Below, in pieces: positions 1-8,139 of a stretch of DNA of 53,165 nucleotides. Position numbers and translations under genes: made by a program. This DNA is from Pseudomonas tumuqii (GTDB taxonomy: Bacteria; Pseudomonadota; Gammaproteobacteria; Pseudomonadales; Pseudomonadaceae), in contig NZ_JAAOJA010000019.1 in the NCBI RefSeq assembly GCF_013184545.1, forward strand, positions 1-53,165. The letters run 5' to 3'. The notes under the pieces were generated by a model. It was not told the origin of the DNA. It made no database searches and saw nothing but the letters and a program-made list of their open reading frames with translations. Every line of letters starts with the position of its first letter. The first letter of the stretch is position 1.

Positions 1-1553
1 CCTTCTTGGGCATCGCCGCCGACGCTGCCGCTGACGGCGACGTCCGCTGCGGCTTCGGCGGCATTGAGGATGTCATCGCCGGCGATGGCGTCGAGGCTGA
101 TGCTGGCTGCGGCGCTGGTGTCGACGCTGTAACCGCGGTCGGCCTCGGCGGTGACGGTATTGCCGTTGCTGTCGGTGGCGGTGACGCTGGCCTCGATCTG
201 GGTGTTGTCACGCAGATCGCCGGTGCCGACGTTGATGGCAAAGCCCAGGGTGCCGTCGGCAAGCTCGATGACCGGGCCGCTGTAGGTAGTGCTGCCCAAA
301 GTCAGGGTGACGGTATCGCCGGCCTTGGCATCGCCGCCGACGCTGCCGGTGATCTGGACGATATCGCCACCCAGTTCGTTGGCATTGAGGATGTCATCGC
401 CGGCGATGGCATTGAGGCTGATGGTGGCTTCGGCGCTGGTGTCGAGCAGGCTGGTGGCATCGGTGGCGGTGGCCGGGTTGCCGGCCGCGTCGGTGACGCT
501 GGCGTCGACGGTCAGGTTGCCATCCGCCAGGCTGCTGAGGTCTTCGGTGATGCTGTAGTTGCCATCGGCATCGGTGGTGGCGGTGGTGGTAACGGTGTCG
601 CCATTGGCATCGGTGATGACCAGGGTCACGGTGCGGCCAGCGCCGACATCGGAGGTGCCGGAGATCAGTGCGTTGGCGACGTTGGCGCTGTTCACGTCAT
701 CGAGGCTGACAGTGATGTTGGCGGTGGTGTCAACGTCATACCCACGCTCAACCGTTGCTGTGCCTGTATTGCCTGCGGCATCAGTGCTGCTGATGGTCGC
801 AGTGATACTGCTGGCCTCACGCAGGTCGCCTGTGCCTACCTCTATCTCAAAACCCAAAGAGCTATCAGGGCGCTGGATGACGGTGCCGTTATACAGGCTG
901 CCTCCAACATTGAGAGTAATGGTGTCACCCAACTTGGCATCGCCGCCGACAGTACCGGTAATGGTGAGCATGTCACCAAGCAGTTCCTGTGCGTTGAGAA
1001 TGTTGTCGTCGGTGATCGGGTCAATGCTGATGCTGACCACTGGCGGGGTAGTGTTGGCAGTCTCGAGAGCCTCAATAGGTTCTGGAGCTTGTTCCTCTAC
1101 GGGTGTGGCCGCAGCCAACCCCAGTCCCTCGGTTTCAAACCCAACAGTCGGATCGAGCTGCTGAGCTGTTTCATCCAGCATCACGAAGCTGTGACCACCA
1201 CCGGCCGCACCACCTGCGCCACCGGCAGCGCCCGGGCCTGCGGCGGTCGGTTCGAGGTCGGCGGTTGGGTCGAAGCCGGCGGCGATGGCTTGTTCCAGTT
1301 CGGAGGCGGGCGCTTGCGCCGCCTGCGCTGGCTCTGCAGCTTGATCCCCTTCCGTTTGCCAATTGCCATTGGCCGCAATATCGATCGCATCGCCATTAGC
1401 CAGTTCGAGTGTTGCCGAGCCGCCCGACGCGGTCACCACCTGGTCGCCCTGGAACAAGCGCTCGCCTTCGAACACTTGCCGCTTGAGGCCGTCGAGGGAG
1501 ACAACGAATACCTGGCCCACAAGACTTTTAATGACAGCGACGAAATTGCTCAT
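1..1553 (-). CDS. lapA: LapA-type giant surface adhesin, N-terminal part (runs off the left edge)
   Basis: The reading frame begins at ATG 1551-1553 (MSNFVAVIKSLVGQVFVVSL) and I saw no stop down to base 1, so about 517 residues are visible. Residues 1-125 match the cell-surface retention module of LapA-type adhesins. A TAAG motif at residues 103-106 (bases 1236-1247) is the kind of di-alanine site cut by the periplasmic protease LapG, and a Gly/Ala-rich linker follows. From about residue 165 there are roughly 100-residue Ig-like repeats, recognisable by DDILNA, GSVGGDAK, VGTGDLR and DRGYSVDT. Known role of the family: a biofilm adhesin exported by a type I system and held in the outer membrane until LapG releases it when c-di-GMP falls. 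The divergent secretion genes next door support this. No lapD or lapG is in the window. The C-terminal RTX part lies outside. A long open frame on the plus strand over this region is a codon-register shadow. Confidence 0.88.
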   Translation of the reverse strand, partial: MSNFVAVIKSLVGQVFVVSLDGLKRQVFEGERLFQGDQVVTASGGSATLELANGDAIDIAANGNWQTEGDQAAEPAQAAQAPASELEQAIAAGFDPTADLEPTAAGPGAAGGAGGAAGGGHSFVMLDETAQQLDPTVGFETEGLGLAAATPVEEQAPEPIEALETANTTPPVVSISIDPITDDNILNAQELLGDMLTITGTVGGDAKLGDTITLNVGGSLYNGTVIQRPDSSLGFEIEVGTGDLREASSITATISSTDAAGNTGTATVERGYDVDTTANITVSLDDVNSANVANALISGTSDVGAGRTVTLVITDANGDTVTTTATTDADGNYSITEDLSSLADGNLTVDASVTDAAGNPATATDATSLLDTSAEATISLNAIAGDDILNANELGGDIVQITGSVGGDAKAGDTVTLTLGSTTYSGPVIELADGTLGFAINVGTGDLRDNTQIEASVTATDSNGNTVTAEADRGYSVDTSAAASISLDAIAGDDILNAAEAAADVAVSGSVGGDAQE

Positions 1554-1888
1554 GCTTAAGCTCCAGACGCGCAGGGCGTGGTGTGATCCTTGAATTTATG
1601 TGACCTGGGCCAAGGTAGACGCAAAGACTGACCGTCATATATTTGACGACAATAACTTGTCTTTGCTCCCAATTGGCTCGGCGATATGCCAAACTATTGA
1701 CCGCTCTTTCGCGATAATACACACTCACTATCGTTGATGTCACTTTGATATTGATCTAGTTATTCACACCGGATCCGCGACCTGCAAAAGGTGGATGGGT
1801 GGTCTCGTTGACTGGGTCGTCTGCAGTGATTCGCCCTCTTATTTTGTATGCCTTCTGCTCCTCAGCCTTGAAAGGAATCTAACCTCCA
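1554..1888. promoter_or_regulatory. Divergent promoter region between adhesin and secretion genes
   Basis: This 335-bp spacer has no credible ORF and is visibly AT-richer than its surroundings, notably about 1590-1770. It must hold the promoters for the leftward adhesin gene and the rightward TolC-like gene. The only strong element I see is the palindrome at 1634-1647, listed separately. A plausible ribosome site (AAAGGA, near 1871-1876) precedes the rightward ATG at 1889. No terminator is apparent. Confidence 0.5.
1634..1647. promoter_or_regulatory. FleQ-box-like palindrome
   Basis: GTCATATATTTGAC has the GTCA-N6-TTGAC-type symmetry reported for FleQ boxes (consensus near GTCAATAAATTGAC; 10 of 14 positions agree). 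FleQ is the c-di-GMP-responsive regulator known to act on lapA promoters in other Pseudomonas. The site is about 80 bp upstream of the adhesin start. Assignment to FleQ is inference from pattern and context. Confidence 0.4.
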
Positions 1889-3235
1889 ATGCGTTTTTTA
1901 GCCCTTCTTCCCCTTGCTCTGGCGATCTCCTTGTCGGCCAACGGCCAAACCCTTAACCAAGCCATGCAGAGCGCTCTTGAGGTGCATCCGGAAATCCAGG
2001 CGGGGATCAATGCACGCCTGTCGGTTGAGGAGCAGATGAAAGCCGCCAAGGGCGGTTATCTGCCGCAGGTCGACCTGCTTGCCGGTTATGGTCGTGAAGG
2101 CACCGATAGCCCGGGCACGCGTGCTGTAGAGGGGCACGAATACAAAACCCTGACTCGCGGCGAGTCGAGCCTGCGTTTGCAGCAGATGCTGTTCGATGGT
2201 TTTGCCACCAGCAGCGAAGTCGGGCGTCAGCGGGCTACCGTGAATGCCCGTGCCTATGAACTGCTGGGCACGTCCGAACGTACCGCGTTGACCGTGGCGG
2301 AGGTCTATCTGGAAGTGCTCAAGCGTCGCGACATGGTCCGGCTGGCGGAGGATAATCTGCGTAGTCACGAGCGCATTTACGATCAGATCTCCCTGCGCAG
2401 CGAGCGCGGAGTGGGGCGCATGGCCGATCTCGATCAGGCCGAGGCGCGTCTGGCGCAGGCGCGTAACAATCTGATCACCGAACAGACCAATCTGGCCGAT
2501 GCGCAGGTCAATTATTACAGTGTGGTTGGTCGCGACCCCAGCGAGCTGAGCATGCCGCAAGGGTTGCCGGGTCGTTTGCCGGAAAACCTGCAGGCCGCCC
2601 GTGAGGAATTGCTGGCGAATAACCCGTTTCTGAGTTCGGCCGAGTCCGATGTCCAGGCCAGCGAGCAGCAGTATGAAGCGTCCAAATCGACGTTCTACCC
2701 GCGTTTCGACGCCGAGCTGTCGCAGGGTGTCGACAACAATATCGACGGCGTGCCTGGCCACAGCAATGAATGGCAGGCGATGCTGCGCATGCGCTACAAC
2801 CTGTTCGCCGGCGGTAGCAACAAGGCCGACCTGCAGTCCAAGGCGCACCAGGTCAACCAGGCCATGGATATTCGCAACAACGCCTTGCGCGTACTGACCG
2901 AAGACCTCGGCCTGGCGTGGAATGCCCTGGAGAATTCGCGTCAGCAACTGCCGATCGCTCAGCAATATGTCGACTACAGCAGCCGGGTGCGCGATTCCTA
3001 CCAGAAACAGTTCGGCCTGGGCGAGCGGACCTTGCTCGACCTGCTCGACAGCGAGAACGAACTGTTCACCGCTGCGCGCCGCATGGAAGAGGTTCGCTAC
3101 ACGGAACTGTTTACTCAATACCGGATCAAGGCGACCATGGGCTCCCTGCTGCAAAGCCAAGGTGTAGTTGCACCCATGGCTGCGGCACCGCTGGATGTGG
3201 TGAAGGCCAAGGCGACACTGCCGGGCCTGAACTGA
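1889..3235 (+). CDS. lapE: TolC-family outer-membrane channel of the adhesin type I secretion system
   Basis: This 448-residue protein starts with a signal peptide (hydrophobic core LALLPLALAISL, cleavage probably near ANGQT). Two halves of TolC-type coiled-coil repeats follow, with family features such as ALEVHPEI near the start, LQQMLFDGF and the later counterpart LRMRYNLFAGG. It should form the trimeric outer-membrane tunnel that works with the inner-membrane ABC protein and adaptor encoded just downstream, exporting the giant adhesin encoded divergently. The ATG at 1889 has AAAGGA about 12 bases upstream. A 115-bp gap holding an inverted-repeat element separates it from lapB. The family is certain; the name lapE rests on the neighbourhood. 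Confidence 0.88.
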   Translation: MRFLALLPLALAISLSANGQTLNQAMQSALEVHPEIQAGINARLSVEEQMKAAKGGYLPQVDLLAGYGREGTDSPGTRAVEGHEYKTLTRGESSLRLQQMLFDGFATSSEVGRQRATVNARAYELLGTSERTALTVAEVYLEVLKRRDMVRLAEDNLRSHERIYDQISLRSERGVGRMADLDQAEARLAQARNNLITEQTNLADAQVNYYSVVGRDPSELSMPQGLPGRLPENLQAAREELLANNPFLSSAESDVQASEQQYEASKSTFYPRFDAELSQGVDNNIDGVPGHSNEWQAMLRMRYNLFAGGSNKADLQSKAHQVNQAMDIRNNALRVLTEDLGLAWNALENSRQQLPIAQQYVDYSSRVRDSYQKQFGLGERTLLDLLDSENELFTAARRMEEVRYTELFTQYRIKATMGSLLQSQGVVAPMAAAPLDVVKAKATLPGLN

Positions 3236-3237
3236 CC

Positions 3238-3314
3238 GGTTGTGAAAAAACTTCCCTCTGCTGCGGGCGCCTGGAGACAGCCGTCGCGACGGCGCTCGAT
3301 AGTTTCACAACCTC
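3238..3314. repeat. MITE-like inverted repeat, copy 1
   Basis: The left end GGTTGTGAAAAAACT (3238-3252) pairs with AGTTTCACAACC (3301-3312). The inner right arm, from ACGGCGCTCGATAG through TTTCACAACCTC, is identical to that of a second, longer copy at 43666-43781. It lies 3 bp after the TolC gene stop and before lapB, so in RNA it could fold into a long stem and modulate read-through. No coding capacity. Confidence 0.7.
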
Positions 3315-3350
3315 TGAGAGCGGCTTTTCTCCTTGCATGAGTGAATCTTT

Positions 3351-5507
3351 GTGGCAGTAGACCTCAGCCAGGCCCCGACCCGTAGCGATCCGCGCGATCG
3401 CTACGATGATCCACTGCTCGACAGCCTGCTGTCACTGTGCAGCTTGCACCAGAAGTCGGTCAGCCGCGCCATGCTCACGGCCGGCTTACCATTGCCCGAG
3501 CAGCGTCTGAGTGTCGATTTACTGCCCCGTGCGGCGGCTCGCGCCGGTCTGCAAGGACGCTGGTTGCGTCGCGGCCTGGACAAGATCCCCTCCTTGGCCA
3601 TGCCTGCTCTGCTGTTGCTGCGCGAAGGGCGCAGCGCGGTATTGCTCGGTTGGGACGAGCAGGGCCGTGCGCGGGTCATGCCCAGCGAGAGCGAGGGTGG
3701 TGAGGTTCTCGTCAGTGCCGAGATGCTGGCGGAGGATTACAGTGGCCAGGTGTTCTTTGCCCAGCCGCTGCACAAGTTCGACTTCAATCGCGGCGAGCTG
3801 ATTCCGCGGGCGACTTCCTGGTTTCGCGACACCCTCAAACGCTCCCGCTGGCTCTATATAGACGCCATCGCGGCCAGTTTCCTGATCAGCCTGATCGGTC
3901 TGGCCACGCCGCTGTTCGTCATGAATGTCTACGATCGGGTGGTGCCCAACCAGGCGGAAGCCACGCTCTGGGTGCTGGCGATCGGTATCTGTGGTGTGTA
4001 TCTGTTCGATCTGCTGCTGAAGACCTTGCGCGGTCTGTGCCTGGATCTGGCGGGCAAGAAGACCGATCTGATCATTTCGGCGACGCTGTTCGAGCGTGTC
4101 GTCGGCATGGCCATGAAGTTCCGTCCGGCACGGGTCGGCAGTTTCGCCCAGAACATCCACGAATTTCAGAGTCTGCGCGATTTCCTCGCCTCGCTGACCC
4201 TGGCCAGTGTCATCGATCTGCCGTTTACCCTGTTGATTCTGGCGGTCATCGCGATGATCGGCGGCCACCTGGTGTGGATACCGGTATTGGCCTTTCCACT
4301 GGTCGCCCTGATCGGCTGGGCGTTGCAGCGACCCCTGGCGGAAACCATGGAGCGCACCATGGCGCTGGCCGCCGAACGGCAGTCGAGCCTGATCGAGAGC
4401 CTCGCCGGACTGGATGCGGTCAAGGTCAATAATGCCGAGAGCGAGCGCCAGTATCTGTGGGAGCAGACCATCGGCACCCTCAGTCGCCTGGAGTTGCGCG
4501 CGCGCATGCTCTCCAGTCTGGCGATGAATGCGACCATGCTGCTGCAGCAACTGGCTGGCGTAATCGTGATCGTCTTCGGTGTTTACCAGATCATCGACGG
4601 CAAGCTGAGCATGGGTGGCCTGATTGCCTGCTACATGCTCAGCAGTCGTGCGCTCGGCCCGCTGACCCAATTATCCGGCCTGCTGACCCGTTACCAGCAG
4701 GCGCGCGTCACCCTCGAATCGGTCAACCAGATGATGAGCCTGCCGCAGGAGCGTCAGGAAGAGGAGCGTCCGCTCAAGCGTCAGGCCTTGCAGGGCGCCA
4801 TCGAGTTCCGCCAGCTGGATTTCCATTATCCGGACCAGCAGCAGGCCGCCTTGCAGAACATCAACCTGGTGGTGCGCCCCGGCGAGAAGATCGGCATCAT
4901 CGGCCGCAGCGGCTCGGGCAAGAGTTCGCTGGCCAAGCTGATCGTCGGCCTGTACCAGCCGGATGCCGGCAGCCTGCTGGTCGATGGCGTCGATGTGCGC
5001 CAGCTGGATGTCAGCGATCTGCGCCACAACATCGGCTACGTGCCCCAGGATATCCAGCTGTTTTCCGGCACGCTGCGCGACAACCTGGCGGTGGGCGCGC
5101 GCTACGTGGAGGATGAGCTGGTCTTGCAGGCCTCCGAGCTGGCCGGGGTGCATGAGTTCGTGCGCCTGCATCCCAAGGGCTACGAACTGCAGGTCGGCGA
5201 GCGTGGGCAGAATCTTTCCGGCGGACAGCGACAGAACGTGGCCCTGGCCCGGGCGCTGTTGCTCGACCCGCAAATCCTGCTGTTCGACGAGCCGACCAGC
5301 GCCATGGACAACACCGGCGAAGAGCGCCTCAAGCAGCGTTTGGCGGCAGTGATCGGCAGCAAGACCCTGCTGCTGGTGACCCACCGTGCCTCCATGCTCA
5401 GCCTGGTTGACCGCCTGATCATCGTCGACCGCGGGCAGATCATCGCCGACGGGCCAAAAGGTAGCGTGATGGAAGCGCTGAAGAAGGGGCAGATCAGTGT
5501 CAGCTAA
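3351..5507 (+). CDS. lapB: LapB-type ABC exporter of the adhesin (type I secretion ATPase/permease)
   Basis: This 718-residue inner-membrane ABC protein closely resembles LapB. It has an N-terminal region of about 150 residues resembling a C39 peptidase domain but lacking an evident catalytic Cys motif, as in exporters of RTX adhesins. A transmembrane domain (about 165-450, including LYIDAIAASFLISLIGLATPLF) follows. The ATPase domain has Walker A GRSGSGKSS near residue 517, signature LSGGQRQNVALARALLL, Walker B ILLFDEPTS and H-loop VTHRAS. It powers export through the LapC adaptor and the TolC-like channel. The start is GTG 3351; an ATG at 3337 is in another frame and closes after 7 codons. 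It overlaps lapC by 11 bp, so the two are co-translated. Confidence 0.93.
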   Translation: MAVDLSQAPTRSDPRDRYDDPLLDSLLSLCSLHQKSVSRAMLTAGLPLPEQRLSVDLLPRAAARAGLQGRWLRRGLDKIPSLAMPALLLLREGRSAVLLGWDEQGRARVMPSESEGGEVLVSAEMLAEDYSGQVFFAQPLHKFDFNRGELIPRATSWFRDTLKRSRWLYIDAIAASFLISLIGLATPLFVMNVYDRVVPNQAEATLWVLAIGICGVYLFDLLLKTLRGLCLDLAGKKTDLIISATLFERVVGMAMKFRPARVGSFAQNIHEFQSLRDFLASLTLASVIDLPFTLLILAVIAMIGGHLVWIPVLAFPLVALIGWALQRPLAETMERTMALAAERQSSLIESLAGLDAVKVNNAESERQYLWEQTIGTLSRLELRARMLSSLAMNATMLLQQLAGVIVIVFGVYQIIDGKLSMGGLIACYMLSSRALGPLTQLSGLLTRYQQARVTLESVNQMMSLPQERQEEERPLKRQALQGAIEFRQLDFHYPDQQQAALQNINLVVRPGEKIGIIGRSGSGKSSLAKLIVGLYQPDAGSLLVDGVDVRQLDVSDLRHNIGYVPQDIQLFSGTLRDNLAVGARYVEDELVLQASELAGVHEFVRLHPKGYELQVGERGQNLSGGQRQNVALARALLLDPQILLFDEPTSAMDNTGEERLKQRLAAVIGSKTLLLVTHRASMLSLVDRLIIVDRGQIIADGPKGSVMEALKKGQISVS

Positions 5508-6870
5508 ACCGCCGAAGAAGAGCCTGCGCCAGGCCGTTGCCGCGTATTTCGGTAGCCACGACGGCATGGGCGACGAACCCCTGCCGGAAGTCAGCAAGGC
5601 GCTGATCGAGGATGCGCCCAGGGTCATCCGCCTGACCATCTGGGGCCTGATCGCATTCGTGGCCTTCTGTCTGCTGTGGGCGCATTTCGCCGTGGTCGAC
5701 GAGGTGACCCGTGGCGATGGCAAGGCGATTCCTTCCTCGCGCCTGCAGAAAATCCAGAACCTGGAAGGCGGTATCGTTTCCGAACTGTTCGTCCGCGAGG
5801 GGCAGATCGTCAATATCGGCGATCCGTTGCTGCGCCTGGATGACACCCGTTTTGCTTCCAACGTCGGCGAGACCGAGGCCGATCGCCTGGCCCTGCTGCT
5901 GCGGGTCGAGCGCCTCAGTGCGGAAGTCCAGGGTCGCGAGTTGGTGGTGGCCGACGAAGTGCGCGAGAAGGTACCGCGTCAGGCCGACAACGAGGAGCAG
6001 TTGTTCAACAGTCGACGCCAGCAGCTGCTGGACGAGGTCGCCGGACTGGAAGAGCAACTGACCCAGCGTCGTCAGGAGTTGCGCGAGTTTGCTTCCAAGC
6101 AGAACCAGTTTCGCAACAGCCTGGATCTGTTGCGCCAGGAAATTCGCATGTCCGAGCCGCTGGTGGCCGAGGGGGCGATTTCCCCGGTTGAAGTGCTGCG
6201 CTTGAAGCGCGCCGAGGTGGAGAGCCGCGGCCAGTTACAGGCCACCACCCTGGCGATGCCGCGTGCCGAGTCCGCGATCAAGGAAGTCGAGCGCAAGATC
6301 GACGAGACCCGCGGGCGTTTTCGCAGCGATGCGCTGACCCAATTGAATGAGGCGCGCACCGATCTGAGCAAGATCCAGTCGACTGGCAAGGCGCTGGAAG
6401 ATCGGGTCAACCGCACCCTGGTCACCTCACCGGTGCGCGGTATCGTCAAACAGCTGCTGGTCAACACCATCGGCGGGGTGATCCAGCCGGGCAGCGACCT
6501 GGTGGAGATCGTGCCGCTGGGCGAGAACCTGCTGGTGGAGGCGCGCATCCGCCCGCAGGACATCGCCTTCCTCCATCCGGGGCAGGAGGCCATGGTCAAG
6601 TTCACCGCCTATGACTACACCATCTACGGTGGGCTCAAGGCCGAGCTGGAGCAGATCGGCGCGGACACCGTGACCGACGATGATGGCAACAGCTTCTACG
6701 TGATCAAGTTGCGCACCAACAAGAGCCACCTGGGCAGCGAAGAGCATCCTCTGCTGATCATTCCCGGCATGGTCGCCTCGGTCGACATCATCACCGGCAA
6801 GAAAAGCGTGCTCAGTTACCTGCTCAAACCGATCATCCGCGCCCGTGCCGAGGCGTTGCGCGAGCGGTGA
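5497..6870 (+). CDS. lapC: LapC-type membrane-fusion adaptor (HlyD family)
   Basis: This 457-residue periplasmic adaptor has a short cytosolic N-terminus, one membrane helix (about 45-68, IWGLIAFVAFCLLWAHFAVV), a lipoyl/barrel segment around LQKIQNLEGGIVSELFVREGQ, a long coiled coil (about 120-300) and the C-terminal HlyD signature region around VRGIVKQLLVNTIGGVIQPG. It links the LapB exporter to the outer-membrane channel. The start ATG... region begins at base 5497 inside the end of lapB, the usual coupling for these genes. It is the last gene of the secretion operon; REP-like repeats follow instead of lapD/lapG. Confidence in family is very high. Confidence 0.93.
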   Translation: MSAKPPKKSLRQAVAAYFGSHDGMGDEPLPEVSKALIEDAPRVIRLTIWGLIAFVAFCLLWAHFAVVDEVTRGDGKAIPSSRLQKIQNLEGGIVSELFVREGQIVNIGDPLLRLDDTRFASNVGETEADRLALLLRVERLSAEVQGRELVVADEVREKVPRQADNEEQLFNSRRQQLLDEVAGLEEQLTQRRQELREFASKQNQFRNSLDLLRQEIRMSEPLVAEGAISPVEVLRLKRAEVESRGQLQATTLAMPRAESAIKEVERKIDETRGRFRSDALTQLNEARTDLSKIQSTGKALEDRVNRTLVTSPVRGIVKQLLVNTIGGVIQPGSDLVEIVPLGENLLVEARIRPQDIAFLHPGQEAMVKFTAYDYTIYGGLKAELEQIGADTVTDDDGNSFYVIKLRTNKSHLGSEEHPLLIIPGMVASVDIITGKKSVLSYLLKPIIRARAEALRER

Positions 6871-6882
6871 CGGCGTTGCTGG

Positions 6883-7048
6883 TGTAGGAGCGAGGGCGAC
6901 GCCCAGTCCCACGCCTGCGATAGGCTTCTTCGCGGGCATGGCCCGCTCCTACAGTCCATATATGGATGCAATCCGGGAGCGATTTGGCAGGCGATGGATT
7001 TTCCCGGATTGCATCCGGGGGTACTGTAGGCGCGGATTCATCCGCGAT
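6883..7048. repeat. REP-like cluster downstream of lapC
   Basis: Three short palindromic units lie between lapC and mmsB. A GTAGGAGCG...CGGGCATGGCCCGCTCCTAC pair occupies 6883-6954. An inverted repeat GGATGCAATCCGGGA/TCCCGGATTGCATCC lies at about 6964-7017. A GTAGGCGCGGATTCATCCGCG unit starts at about 7026. The same units recur at about 40.9-41.1, 44.4 and 51.4 kb. They are typical of Pseudomonas intergenic REP elements and separate the tail-to-tail ends of two operons. Confidence 0.75.
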
Positions 7049-7161
7049 GGGGCATTTCAGCCCACGCAGTCTTCGCGGCCAAGGTCCCTCCCGCCGGATC
7101 AGTTCGGTGTGCTTGCCGTCAGCAAGTAGGGCGGGTGCAACCCGCCGTTGGCTTGTTGCCC

Positions 7162-8046
7162 CTATTCGACAAACAACTGCTGCACCACCGAGAAATCCTG
7201 CTGGCCCTTGCCCTGCTTGAGCAGCAGGCGATACAGCTGCAGGGCCAGGGCGCCCATCGGCGTGCTGCTGCCGGTGACCTGCGCGGCCTCCTGGGCCAGG
7301 CCGAGGTCCTTGGCCATCAGCTCGGCCATGAACCCTCCCGTATAGCCCTTGGAGGCCGGGGCGTTCTCCATCACGCCGGGCCAGGGGTTGTATTTTTCCA
7401 GGGTCCAGTTGCCGCCGGAACTCTGGCGCATGATCTCGGCCAGCACGGCCGGTTCCAGGCCGTTAGCCACGCCCAGGGCCATGGCTTCGGCGGTGGCGAT
7501 CATCTGTACCGCGAGGACCTGGTTGTTGCACACCTTGGCCACTTGGCCGGCGCCATCGGGGCCGGCGTGGAAGATGTTGCTGCCCATGGCGGCGAAGAAT
7601 GGACGGGCTTTTTCCAGGGTGCTGGCCTGACCGCCGATCATGAAGGTCAGGGTGCCGGCGGCGGCGCCGGCGGTACCGCCGGAAACCGGCGCATCGAGCA
7701 GTTCGATGGCGTGGTCGGCGGCGGCCTTATGCACCTTGCGCGCCGACTCCGGGGCGATGGTCGAGCACTCCAGCACCAGGGTGCCGGGTGCGAGCAGGTT
7801 GAACAGGCCGCCGTCGCCCAGGTACAGGCCTTCGACATGCCGGCTGGCCGGCAGCATGCTGATCACCACATCGGCGCCTTGTACGGCGTCGGTGGCACTG
7901 CTGGCGGCTTGCGCCCCTTCCTTGGCCAGTTCGTCGATGGCAGCTTGCACCAGGTCGAAGACTTTGAGCTTGAAGCCGGCCCTGAGCAGGTTGCGGGCCA
8001 TGGGCAGGCCCATATGGCCGAGGCCGATGAATGCGATCTGGGACAT
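7162..8046 (-). CDS. mmsB: 3-hydroxyisobutyrate dehydrogenase
   Basis: This 294-residue enzyme oxidises 3-hydroxyisobutyrate to methylmalonate semialdehyde with NAD+ in valine breakdown. It starts MSQIAFIGLGHMGLPMARNL, containing the Rossmann GLGHMG motif. It also has the substrate motif DAPVSGGTAGA and the catalytic-lysine segment GAGQVAKVCNNQ. ATG 8044-8046 is chosen because GGAG precedes it and the frame upstream encodes repeat sequence. It is the last gene of the cluster; its product feeds MmsA, encoded at the promoter-proximal end. Confidence 0.93.
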   Translation of the reverse strand: MSQIAFIGLGHMGLPMARNLLRAGFKLKVFDLVQAAIDELAKEGAQAASSATDAVQGADVVISMLPASRHVEGLYLGDGGLFNLLAPGTLVLECSTIAPESARKVHKAAADHAIELLDAPVSGGTAGAAAGTLTFMIGGQASTLEKARPFFAAMGSNIFHAGPDGAGQVAKVCNNQVLAVQMIATAEAMALGVANGLEPAVLAEIMRQSSGGNWTLEKYNPWPGVMENAPASKGYTGGFMAELMAKDLGLAQEAAQVTGSSTPMGALALQLYRLLLKQGKGQQDFSVVQQLFVE

Positions 8047-8062
8047 GGTTACTGTTCTCCTC

Positions 8063-8133
8063 GTAGGGTGCGCCGTGCGCACCGGGCTTCCATTGGGTGG
8101 TGCGCACGGTCTAGGTGGCCCCGCGCACCCTAC
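8063..8133. repeat. GTAGGGTGCGC inverted repeat in the mmsB/hydrolase spacer
   Basis: GTAGGGTGCGCCGTGCGCACC (from 8063) faces GGTGCGCACGGT (8098-8109) and GCGCACCCTAC (8123-8133), giving nested symmetry over about 70 bp. A shortened version, GGTGCGCACGGCGCACCCT, is found in the next intergenic gap at 9257-9275. The element lies between two co-directional genes and could act on RNA processing or mRNA stability; no function is shown. Confidence 0.65.
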
Positions 8134-8139
8134 AGCCGG

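Noticed and set aside
6..1559. 517-codon open frame on the plus strand over the adhesin
   Set aside because: It lies in exact codon register opposite the adhesin gene; its Gly/Asp/Ala-rich sequence is the mirror of the Ig-like repeats. The minus-strand protein has a recognisable start and domains.
1898..3160. 420-codon minus-strand frame over the TolC-like gene
   Set aside because: Shadow frame in GC-rich coding DNA; composition has no family features and the plus strand encodes a clear TolC-family protein.
3351..3800. Active C39 peptidase domain in LapB
   Set aside because: The N-terminal region resembles C39 in position but I see no conserved QxxCxxA-type catalytic cysteine; LapB-type exporters carry a C39-like, non-cleaving domain.
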